From the NCBI GenBank assembly GCA_001821155.1, contig MHSB01000033.1, forward strand, positions 1 through 9,442: a DNA stretch of 9,442 nt, given 5' to 3'. The notes under the pieces were generated by a model. That model was not told the DNA's origin. It made no database searches and worked only from the letters and a program-made list of their open reading frames with translations. Position 1 is the stretch's first letter, and every line of letters begins with the position of its first letter. The position numbers and the translations under genes are program-made. The DNA is from Candidatus Taylorbacteria bacterium RIFCSPLOWO2_01_FULL_50_130. Lineage in GTDB: Bacteria > Patescibacteriota > Minisyncoccia > Phycocordibacterales > UBA10002. Of this stretch, positions 1-5,028 are shown piece by piece.

Positions 1-72
1 AAATATGAGAAAGCGAAAAAGTTTGGAGTGACAATAGTGGATGAAAAAAGCTTCTTGTCGTTTTTTTCATAA
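1..72 (+). CDS. ligA: NAD-dependent DNA ligase, C-terminal end (partial)
   Basis: Only the last 23 codons are in the window, open from base 1 and ending at TAA 70-72. The peptide contains KYEKAKKFGVTIVDEKSF, which resembles the end of the BRCT domain that closes bacterial LigA (lysine-rich helix, a G-V-x-I-V strand, then an acidic-Lys-x-F helix). LigA seals nicks in duplex DNA using NAD+ during replication and repair. The call rests on a short tail, so another BRCT protein is possible. Its neighbour gatC is on the same strand but separated by a terminator. Confidence 0.6.
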   Translation, partial: KYEKAKKFGVTIVDEKSFLSFFS

Positions 73-484
73 AAGCGCCGGAACCTCTCTCGGTCTCGGC
101 GCCAAAGTCAAATTGCATCCTATCCTAATCGAAACAAATATAATCGCCGGGCATTCCCCTGCGGATCTTATTGCATTCGGTTCCGGCGCTGCCGCCTCCT
201 CCGGTAGAAACGTGCTGTCGGAGGGTTCGGTTTGCGACCCTGCGAACCCGCCGATGCACACTGGACTTGCCGTTGGCGCCGCTTTTGTGTAATCCGAGTC
301 GAATGATGTTTTTGTTCATGGTATGTATTTATTTCGGGAGCAAACGCGATTCAAGAATCGCTATTCTCCGATAAATAAATTATCGGTTTTTCCGGCTTTC
401 GTCAAGAAATGCTCTTGTATACAAATATGTTAGTATGTCTTTTGTGGTCCCATAGTAGAATTTTAATTAAAATTTCATCACAGA
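73..484. other. Gap between ligA and gatC, no assignable gene
   Basis: Positions 73-320 are GC-rich and open in several frames on both strands (a plus frame to 292; minus frames to 319 and 261), as GC-rich sequence often is. None gives a recognisable protein. A minus-strand promoter-like pair (TTGACG at 405-400, 17-bp spacer, TAATTT at 382-377) points at a minus ATG at 319. The better-looking minus frame below it is shifted relative to that ATG, so a decayed minus gene is possible. Perfect inverted repeats occur at 346-361 (7-bp arms), 415-424 (TTGTATACAA) and 459-474 (16-bp AT palindrome just before gatC). Confidence 0.4.
368..391 (+). terminator. Intrinsic terminator upstream of gatC
   Basis: Stem CCGATAA/TTATCGG (7 bp, 5-nt loop) followed by TTTTT at 387-391. 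It would stop readthrough from ligA and its downstream region before gatC. The same bases overlap a possible minus-strand promoter (377-405). Confidence 0.6.
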
Positions 485-772
485 ATGGTCACTCTGAAGG
501 AAATAGAAAACTTGGCGGCACTCTCGCGTATTGCCCTGACGGCGGAAGAAAAGGAGAAGATGCGAAGCGAGTTTGACGCGATTCTCGCCTATGTCGCTTC
601 AATACGCGAGGTGTCGGCGGCGGTCGTGAAAGACACGCGCTCTATCGTGGCGACCGTAAACGTCATGCGCGAGGACGGAAACCCGCACGAGAGCGGCATC
701 TTCACCGAGACGCTTCTTTCGGCCGCGCCGAAACGGGAAGGAGATTACATTCGGGTCAAAAAAATTCTTTAG
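485..772 (+). CDS. gatC: Asp-tRNA(Asn)/Glu-tRNA(Gln) amidotransferase subunit C
   Basis: The 95-aa product has the usual GatC length and layout: N-terminal LKEIENLAALSRIALTAEE helix, a middle FDAILAYVASIREV helix, then the MREDGNP segment and the terminal APKREGDYIRVKKIL strand that binds GatA. GatC stabilises the GatCAB complex, which converts misacylated Glu-tRNA(Gln) and Asp-tRNA(Asn) to Gln- and Asn-tRNA in organisms lacking the matching synthetases. It lies 52 bases before gatA, so cotranscription is likely; gatB is not in the window. There is no Shine-Dalgarno before ATG 485; a 16-bp palindrome (459-474) sits just upstream. The TAG stop overlaps the first unit of a short tandem repeat. 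Confidence 0.93.
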   Translation: MVTLKEIENLAALSRIALTAEEKEKMRSEFDAILAYVASIREVSAAVVKDTRSIVATVNVMREDGNPHESGIFTETLLSAAPKREGDYIRVKKIL

Positions 773-824
773 CTGTTTAGCTGTTTAGCTTTTTAGTCAG
801 AGTATAAGAAGCTAGTAAGCTTCT
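771..824 (+). repeat. 8-bp tandem repeat and hairpin at the gatC-gatA junction
   Basis: Positions 771-794 hold three 8-bp units (AGCTGTTT twice, then AGCTTTTT). Positions 807-813 and 818-824 form a perfect 7-bp hairpin (AGAAGCT, loop AGTA, AGCTTCT) ending directly at the gatA ATG (825). The hairpin fills the place of a ribosome binding site. The AGCTTCT arm recurs in repeats near 2855 and 4360. Confidence 0.65.
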
Positions 825-2276
825 ATGTCGATAGACCTTAACACACTGACAATAAAAAAGGCCCACGACGCGCTCTTACGCGGCGAGTATTCTGCGCTGG
901 AACTCGCCGAGGCGTATCTTGCGGAGATTGAAAAGAAAAACGAGAGACTCAACGCATACCTTGAAGTCTTTGAGGATGCGCGCGAACAAGCAAAAGAGGC
1001 GGATCGCCGCATCAAGGAAGGAAAAGCACGCGTGCTCACCGGCATTCCGCTCGCGCTCAAAGATAACATTTTGATGAAAGGCAAAAAAGTAAACGCCTCT
1101 TCACGGATACTTCAGGGTTATGTTGCGCCGTATGATAGTACTGCCGTTTCCAGACTTAAGACGCAAGGCGCCGTGTTTCTTGGCCGAACCAACATGGATG
1201 AGTTTGCCATGGGAAGTTCTACTGAAACGAGCTACTTTGGGCCGACAAAAAATCCGTATGACAAGAGCCGCGTTCCCGGGGGGTCTTCCGGCGGAGCCGC
1301 TGTCGCGGTGGCTTCAAACCTCGCGCTTGCCGCCCTCGGGAGCGATACCGCCGGCTCGGTCCGCCAACCCGCCGCATTTTGCGGAGTAACCGGCTTCAAG
1401 CCGACGTACGGGACCATTTCCCGCCACGGACTCATCGCCATGGGCTCCTCGCTCGATATCATCGGACCCATCGCAAAGACCGCGGAAGACAGTGAAATAC
1501 TCTTTGACGCAATCAAAGGAAAGGACCCGCTCGACTGCACTTCAATAGAGTTAAAAGTTAACAGTCAAAAGTTAAAAGTTTCCGATTTAAAAATCGGCAT
1601 TCCGAGAAACTTTCTGGAGATGAAAGGCATTGATGAGGATGTCCTCGCAAGTTTCAACGAATCAATACAGACACTCAAAAAACTTGGATGCGCTGTGCAA
1701 GACATCACGCTTCCCACGATTAGGCACGCGCTTGCGGCGTATTATATAATCATGCCCGCAGAGCTTTCCACAAATCTCGCGCGGTACGACGGCGTGAAAT
1801 ACGGATTTTATAAGCCAGGCGACTCGCTTCTCGGCGACTACATCGCGACGCGGACGGACGGATTCGGCAAAGAAGCGCGCCGCCGGCTACTCCTCGGCGC
1901 GTACGTGCTTTCGTCAGGATATTATGACGCGTATTATAGAACGGCAATTTCCGTGCGTACCCTGATAGAAAAAGAGTTTGCGGAGGCCTTCAAAGGTGTT
2001 GACGTCATTGCGACGCCTACCGCGCCCACGCCCGCGTTTAAAATCGGCGAGAAAACGAAAGACCCGCTCTCCATGTACCTTGCGGACATCTTCACGGTGC
2101 CGGCGAATATCGGCGCGATTCCCGCCTTGAGCGTTCCCTCCGGATTTGTAGAGCGCAGTGGAGATTCTTCGACAGGTTCAGGGCGGGTACGACTGCCGCT
2201 TGGGTTCCAGATTATGGCCGGGCACCGCAACGATGCGCTTTTGTTTGAACTTGGCAAGAAGTTTCAGTCGGCATAA
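825..2276 (+). CDS. gatA: Asp-tRNA(Asn)/Glu-tRNA(Gln) amidotransferase subunit A
   Basis: This 483-aa amidase-signature protein releases ammonia from glutamine and feeds it to GatB for tRNA-dependent Gln/Asn formation. The catalytic triad is intact: K79 in LALKD, S154 in PGGSSGGAAVA and S178 in GSDTAGSVRQPAAFCG, at the positions usual for the family. The downstream FKPTYGTISRHGLIAMGSSLDIIGP block is also typical. Two segments look foreign: residues about 242-258, coded by a repeat and palindrome (1549-1597), and residues about 443-456 (ERSGDSSTGSGRVR), where the usual family sequence runs straight from the VPSGF-type strand into LP-G-Q. Both inserts keep the frame and sit where loops are expected. 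A hairpin abuts the ATG and no Shine-Dalgarno is visible. Confidence 0.97.
   Translation: MSIDLNTLTIKKAHDALLRGEYSALELAEAYLAEIEKKNERLNAYLEVFEDAREQAKEADRRIKEGKARVLTGIPLALKDNILMKGKKVNASSRILQGYVAPYDSTAVSRLKTQGAVFLGRTNMDEFAMGSSTETSYFGPTKNPYDKSRVPGGSSGGAAVAVASNLALAALGSDTAGSVRQPAAFCGVTGFKPTYGTISRHGLIAMGSSLDIIGPIAKTAEDSEILFDAIKGKDPLDCTSIELKVNSQKLKVSDLKIGIPRNFLEMKGIDEDVLASFNESIQTLKKLGCAVQDITLPTIRHALAAYYIIMPAELSTNLARYDGVKYGFYKPGDSLLGDYIATRTDGFGKEARRRLLLGAYVLSSGYYDAYYRTAISVRTLIEKEFAEAFKGVDVIATPTAPTPAFKIGEKTKDPLSMYLADIFTVPANIGAIPALSVPSGFVERSGDSSTGSGRVRLPLGFQIMAGHRNDALLFELGKKFQSA
1549..1597 (+). repeat. Short repeat plus palindrome inside gatA
   Basis: Two copies of AGTTAAAAGTT (1549-1559 and 1570-1580, exactly 21 bases apart) are followed by a perfect 7-bp inverted repeat (CCGATTT at 1582-1588, AAATCGG at 1591-1597). 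The repeat encodes ELKVNSQKLKV in a loop of GatA before the conserved LKIGIP strand. Its AT-rich composition differs from the GC-rich flanks, suggesting an in-frame insertion tolerated by the protein. Confidence 0.6.
2151..2192 (+). repeat. Probable second in-frame insert in gatA
   Basis: These 42 bases (14 codons) encode ERSGDSSTGSGRVR between the conserved PALSVPSGF and LPLGFQ segments, which are normally almost adjacent in GatA. The core GATTCTTCGACAGGTTCAG resembles dispersed intergenic repeats known from other bacteria. The insertion is inferred from family knowledge; no second copy lies in the window. Confidence 0.4.
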
Positions 2277-2288
2277 CAATCATTTTGT

Positions 2289-2849
2289 ATGTGGCAAGAA
2301 CTGTCGGAAAAACTGATCGTCCCGCTCATGGATACCAAAGCGCGGGTGTTCTCCGTGTTAGAGTTAATTACCCCGTTTTCCACCGTCTTTTCTCTGCTGC
2401 TTATCACCGGCATCGTATATTGCTTCCTTCGGATAGAGCGTAATATTGGCGAGACTTACCATACCGATACGCGCCATTCCAAAGGACACGGGCACGGCGG
2501 CAAGAAGGGAGCGGCAGAGCACAGTGAGAATGTTTCCAACAAGCGATGGGAGCGCATTCTGGACCGGCTCGATTCCCCGAAGGAGAGCGACTGGCGGCTT
2601 GCCGTGCTGGAGGCGGACGTGCTTCTTGATGAAATGGTTACGCATATGGGATACCACGGCGATTCGCTCGGCGAGCGGCTCCGAAGCGTTGAGAAAAGCG
2701 ATTTTGTTACGCTCGATAAAGCGTGGGAAGCGCACGCGGTGCGAAACAAAATTGCGCACGAGGGCTCTGCGTTTCCGCTCGCCAACCGCGAGGCAAAGCG
2801 GGTGATCGGGCTCTACGAAGAGGTGTTTCGGGAATTCCATTACATCTAG
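2289..2849 (+). CDS. Single-pass membrane protein with HEPN-like RNKIAH motif
   Basis: The 186-aa protein has one membrane helix (about residues 28-47, TPFSTVFSLLLITGIVYCF), a His/Gly/Lys-rich linker (about 57-78) and a soluble helical domain (about 85-186). That domain contains EADVLLDEM and ends with AHAVRNKIAHEGSAFPL, in which R152-x4-H157 matches the R-x4-6-H signature of HEPN domains, many of which are RNases. No family was confirmed and the helices could be HEPN-like without activity. It starts 12 bases after gatA and is probably cotranscribed; similar proteins are likely in related genomes. No Shine-Dalgarno is seen. The soluble domain probably faces the cytoplasm (inference). Confidence 0.75.
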   Translation: MWQELSEKLIVPLMDTKARVFSVLELITPFSTVFSLLLITGIVYCFLRIERNIGETYHTDTRHSKGHGHGGKKGAAEHSENVSNKRWERILDRLDSPKESDWRLAVLEADVLLDEMVTHMGYHGDSLGERLRSVEKSDFVTLDKAWEAHAVRNKIAHEGSAFPLANREAKRVIGLYEEVFREFHYI

Positions 2850-2868
2850 AAGCCAGCTTCTAGTTTTT
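2846..2868 (+). terminator. Intrinsic terminator overlapping the stop of the membrane protein gene
   Basis: CTAGAAGC and GCTTCTAG form an 8-bp hairpin (2846-2863), followed by TTTTT (2864-2868). The stem includes the TAG stop codon. It appears to be built from the dispersed AGCTTCTAG repeat and probably ends the gatC-gatA transcript. Confidence 0.6.
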
Positions 2869-2927
2869 AGGAAAGAAGAGAATCAGATTTTGCGATTACA
2901 GTTCGCGGATTTCTAAATGATTTAGGT

Positions 2928-3091
2928 TAGGACTTGCGCACTTCAGCTTGCTATCACACTTTCTCCTCTGTTATTCCCGCGGAGGCGGGAATCCAGAGCT
3001 ATACTGCATAACCTGGATTCCCCTTCCCCGCCTTCGCGAGGACAAGCTTCAGGGGAATGACACCGAAAGATGATAAAGTGCGCAAGTCCTA
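2928..3091. mobile_element. MITE with TA target duplication (Tc1/mariner-IS630-like ends)
   Basis: Perfect 14-bp terminal inverted repeats GGACTTGCGCACTT (2930-2943 and, inverted, 3076-3089) are each bordered outside by TA, the duplication expected from IS630/Tc1-mariner transposases. Inside are a perfect 8-bp hairpin (ATTCCCGC/GCGGGAAT, 2973-2992) and a long inverted pair GGGAATCCAG/CTGGATTCCC (2987-2996 and 3013-3022). There is no coding capacity, so it must be moved in trans. It lies 10 bases beyond the stop of the collagen-like gene. Confidence 0.8.
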
Positions 3092-3101
3092 TAGGTATTA
3101 T

Positions 3102-3638
3102 TTATTGTGATACACGCATACATTTAAGATTGATATAGAATGATGCAGTCGGGTCTGAACCCGTATACAACACCGTGCTCGCCCAACTATCATTATTCCA
3201 TCCGTCAGGTCTATTTTGTGTGACAGTCCAATGTATTGCACCCCCAGTAGCATTCAAAATATCTGGGTCGCCGGCAATTGCTACGTCATTTGAATTTTCA
3301 CACCCTATACCAAAGGTGTTGGTTTGATTACGTTGCACCTCAAATGGTTCATGACGCATTGTATAAAAACTGTCATTGGTTATCTCGGTTCCAGAATCAC
3401 CCTTTTCACCCTTGTCTCCTTTTGGACCTGGTGCGCCTATACTGTTCCACGAAATAATTTTGCCATTTCGCTCGCAATCCCGTGTTCTAAACTCCGGGTC
3501 AACGAGAAAAAGCTGGCCATTGTTTCTTCACGCACATGCGGTAATAGTGGCACCCTCCGCGCGGATATATGTCCAGACGCCAAGTGACACGGCGAACAGC
3601 GCAATAAGCCACGGCAGTGTACCGAATTGATTTTTCAT
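3102..3638 (-). pseudogene. Collagen-like surface protein interrupted by an in-frame TGA
   Basis: Read from ATG 3638 the frame gives a signal-anchor helix (residues about 8-26, TLPWLIALFAVSLGVWTY), then ATITACA, a TGA codon at 3530-3528 (codon 37), and the same frame continues with RNNGQLFLVDPEFRTRDCERNGKIISWNSIG, four to five collagen-type G-x-y units (residues 68-83, GAPGPKGDKGEKGDSG) and a C-terminal domain with paired Cys ending in KCMRVSQ and TAA. Proteins of this plan (anchor, ITAC...W-N, G-x-y repeats, ATGG-type domain) are known as secreted or surface proteins. The continuity on both sides of the TGA shows one gene. It is either a nonsense mutant or a recoded TGA; the next start (3359) would lose the anchor. 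Confidence 0.7.
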
Positions 3639-4012
3639 ATACACATTGTCATTAGTGATTAACATTAAACATCGTAACGCCTGTTCCGTTTTTGCACAAG
3701 ATTCTTCCGCCATCTTTAATGTTTCACTTCTATACTTTAAAGTATGGTAGTAAGTGCTAATACGGAGATGGGAGGCGGTCACAGCTTTTGGGACTGTTGC
3801 CGAATGGCAAAATCGTCGTTTTTGCCACGCAGAAATAAGGGTTATTTTGGACAAAAAGTGACAAAAACGCTATTCGGCAACAGTCCCCTTTTGTTCGCAC
3901 CGTCGTGCAAAATGTTCGCGACCCCGGCATTCCGTGAAGCGCGGAATATGCCTACGCCTTGCGATTCCCGATGCACTCGAAGCAGTTCACTTGCTTCCCT
4001 CGCAACCACAGC
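3639..4012. other. Intergenic stretch with palindrome, MITE and stem-loops, no gene
   Basis: No convincing coding region is seen. A perfect 14-bp palindrome ATACTTTAAAGTAT lies at 3732-3745, about 100 bases upstream of the reverse-strand collagen-like gene, and could be an operator. A MITE-like element occupies 3785-3892. From 3893 to 4012 there are small inverted repeats (GAAGCA/TGCTTC at 3979-3997; TTGCGA/TCGCAA at 3959-4005) just before the tRNA-fMet terminator. Open frames here are shadows. Confidence 0.45.
3785..3892. mobile_element. Second MITE-like element with 5-bp target duplication
   Basis: Perfect 16-bp terminal inverted repeats GGGACTGTTGCCGAAT (3790-3805 and, inverted, 3872-3887) are flanked by direct repeats CTTTT (3785-3789 and 3888-3892). 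Internal sequence next to the ends is also roughly inverted (GTTTTTGCCAC-like on one side, GCGTTTTTGTCAC on the other). The 98-bp body has no coding capacity. The ends differ from the element at 2928-3091, so the two belong to different families; the family of this one is not recognised. Confidence 0.72.
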
Positions 4013-4037
4013 AAAACAAAAATGCCCATTCGGGCAT
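4013..4037 (-). terminator. Intrinsic terminator of the tRNA-fMet transcript
   Basis: On the reverse strand, ATGCCC-GAAT-GGGCAT (6-bp stem, 4037-4022) is followed by TTTTGTTTT. It lies 15 bases beyond the tRNA 3' end. Confidence 0.8.
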
Positions 4038-4052
4038 CTTTGCTTTTGGTGA

Positions 4053-4337
4053 TTGCGGGGCCGGGAATCGCACCCGGAATCTCAAGGTTATGCATGCCAC
4101 TATGACTTTCGTCACGAATCACAGAACGATTTTGTGGTCTGGACTATGCCTTCATCCGTCCGCCATTGGCGGATTAGGAGCTCGCCGTCTAGTCTCTACA
4201 CCTTCCCGCCTCATCGGCGGACTTGGCTCGGCATTACCACCTTCTAGGCTTCACCGAATTTGACGAGTTATCAAAACCGCATTACTGCGGAATCAGCCCA
4301 TTTTGAGCCTTGCGAGTTACTGTTACTCCACCCCGCG
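4053..4337 (-). tRNA. Initiator tRNA-Met (CAT), interrupted by a group I intron
   Basis: Exon 1 is 4337-4306 and exon 2 is 4092-4053. Joined they fold as acceptor GCGGGG/CCCCGC with an unpaired C1-A72, D-stem GAGT/ACTC, anticodon stem CAAGG/CCTTG around loop CTCATAA (anticodon CAT), and T-stem CCGGG/CCCGG. The C1-A72 mismatch and the A11-T24 pair are hallmarks of bacterial initiator tRNA. The intron falls after T33 in the anticodon loop. The two G-C pairs next to the loop are fewer than the usual three. CCA is not encoded. An intrinsic terminator follows. This tRNA is essential, so the intron must splice. Confidence 0.92.
4093..4305 (-). other. Group I intron in the tRNA-fMet anticodon loop
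   Basis: The 213-nt intron begins after T33 (exon end GGCT) and ends in G (GCATG, then CATAA), the U/G boundary rule of group I introns. P1 can form between exon GGCT and intron GGCT (4298-4295), giving the U-G pair at the splice site. Conserved core blocks are visible in order on the reverse strand: P/Q-like GGTAATGCCGAGCCAAG (4239-4223), R-like GTGTAGAGACTAGACGG (4201-4185) and S-like GATGAAGGCATAGTCC (4156-4141). Stem-loops CCGCAGTAATGCGG and CCGCCAATGGCGG fit P2- and P8-type helices. No open reading frame is inside, so it is a self-splicing intron without its own endonuclease. Confidence 0.9.
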
Positions 4338-4341
4338 GCCA

Positions 4342-4382
4342 TAATAGCTGCTAACTATTAGCTTCTAGCTTTTAGGAAGAAG
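4342..4382 (+). repeat. Dispersed AGCTTCTAG repeat copy
   Basis: AGCTTCTAGCTTTTAGGAAG begins at 4360 and matches a copy at 2855-2878 except for one C/T change and one extra A. It is preceded by an inverted repeat TAATAG/CTATTA (4342-4360). A third, shorter version (AGCTTCT) abuts the gatA start. These are non-coding dispersed repeats. Confidence 0.6.
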
Positions 4383-4404
4383 TCCCTGTAGCTTACAAGA
4401 GATT

Positions 4405-4433
4405 TTGTGGAAAGTAAACCGATATAGTATATT
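4405..4433 (+). promoter_or_regulatory. Promoter for the tRNA pair
   Basis: TTGTGG (4405-4410), a 17-bp spacer, then TATATT (4428-4433). The predicted start near 4440 falls at the first base of the split tRNA (4442). Confidence 0.55.
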
Positions 4434-4441
4434 GAAATCGC

Positions 4442-4625
4442 GCCGGTGTAGTTCAACAGTAGAACGAGGGATACACTCAAACAAATTTGTCGGGGTAGCT
4501 CAATTGGCTAGAGCGTAGCACTCATAAGGCTAAGGTTGTGAGTTCAATCCTCACCCCCGACACCAAGCAACAAATTTACGTGGGCGAATAAACCCTAAAA
4601 AATGGTGCAACTCCATTCACCGGCA
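4442..4625 (+). pseudogene. tRNA-like gene split by a complete tRNA-Met
   Basis: The outer halves match as one tRNA: acceptor GCCGGTG (4442-4448) pairs perfectly with CACCGGC (4618-4624) plus A73; D-arm GTTC-AACAGTA-GAAC (4451-4465) has the same D-loop as the tRNA-fMet here; T-arm AATGG-TGCAACT-CCATT (4601-4617) is intact, with the G55 seen in some tRNA-Gly. AGGG (4467-4470) and CCCT (4593-4596) could be the anticodon stem, but 122 bases lie between them, including the whole tRNA-Met. Removing the duplicated segment between the AACAAATTT direct repeats (4480-4488, 4569-4577) still leaves no clean anticodon loop. It resembles tRNA-Gly by acceptor and T-loop. It may be a tRNA disrupted by insertion or one with an unusual intron. 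Confidence 0.55.
4489..4565 (+). tRNA. tRNA-Met (CAT), elongator or Ile2 type, nested in another tRNA
   Basis: Acceptor GTCGGGG/CCCCGAC, D-stem GCTC/GAGC, anticodon loop CTCATAA (anticodon CAT at 4523-4525), T-arm GTGAG-TTCAATC-CTCAC, A73 and an encoded CCA (4563-4565). The paired first base and C11-G24 rule out an initiator. The anticodon stem TAGCA/GGCTA has an A31-G39 mismatch. A CAT tRNA may be elongator Met or the lysidine-modified Ile tRNA; the sequence alone does not decide. The gene is flanked by direct repeats AACAAATTT and lies between the halves of the tRNA at 4442-4625, consistent with insertion as a unit. Confidence 0.9.
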
Positions 4626-4667
4626 TTTTAAGGTAACTTTCTCTGTACCGCTGCCGTTTTAGCGGAT

Positions 4668-4883
4668 ATGCTTCAGAGATTTTCACTCACGCTGTTTTTC
4701 TCCTGCCTTTTTCCTTGCGCCTCATTGGTTCTGTTTTTCATCTGGAATAGTGGGCCGCCTTCTCCTCCATGGTTCCAAACTGCCGCCACACTTTTTGTGA
4801 TTGGCTTGGCGTCGTTTCTTGTTTGGTTTACCCACACACTACGTCTGATTTTTAGGACTCTACAACAACAAAGTTCACAATAG
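4668..4883 (+). CDS. Small two-helix membrane protein
   Basis: The 71-aa product has two hydrophobic stretches (about residues 6-27, SLTLFFSCLFPCASLVLFFIW, and 39-62, AATLFVIGLASFLVWF) joined by a Pro-rich turn (GPPSPPW), with a polar tail ending LQQQSSQ. The hairpin topology is plausible for an inner-membrane protein but no family is recognised. It lies 42 bases after the split tRNA and is followed by an intrinsic terminator (4954-4977), which supports transcription through it. There is no Shine-Dalgarno. It could be a chance hydrophobic frame. Confidence 0.45.
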   Translation: MLQRFSLTLFFSCLFPCASLVLFFIWNSGPPSPPWFQTAATLFVIGLASFLVWFTHTLRLIFRTLQQQSSQ

Positions 4884-4953
4884 TAGCTGCATCGGCTTGC
4901 AGCTTGTTGTAGCAATAGACCGGCTCGTTTCTGACATATGTACGTTTCGCTTC

Positions 4954-4977
4954 AAGCGGTGACTCCCGCCGCTTTTT
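4954..4977 (+). terminator. Intrinsic terminator before the homing endonuclease gene
   Basis: AAGCGG (4954-4959) pairs with CCGCTT (4969-4974), followed by TTT. It separates the tRNA/small-protein transcript from the endonuclease. Confidence 0.55.
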
Positions 4978-5013
4978 ACTTGCATAATGCGGATAGAGTA
5001 ATGTTCTGTCACC

Positions 5014-5022
5014 TGCTATACT
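5014..5022 (+). promoter_or_regulatory. Extended -10 promoter of the homing endonuclease
   Basis: TGC-TATACT is an extended -10. A -35 is weak (TAGAGT at 4994). The -10 ends 6 bases before ATG 5029, so the mRNA probably starts at or next to the start codon (leaderless). Confidence 0.5.
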
Positions 5023-5028
5023 TTTGTT

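Noticed and set aside
41..292. 83-codon plus-strand frame beginning inside ligA
   Set aside because: It starts within the ligA coding sequence in another frame, shows no recognisable domain, and other frames in the same GC-rich stretch are equally open.
3528..3530. General TGA-to-glycine code (as in Gracilibacteria/SR1)
   Set aside because: gatA and the other intact genes contain no internal TGA despite many glycines, so a single TGA is better explained by mutation or a special case.
3934..4263. Plus-strand open frames across 3744-4263
   Set aside because: They run antisense through the tRNA-fMet exons and group I intron and have no protein-like features.
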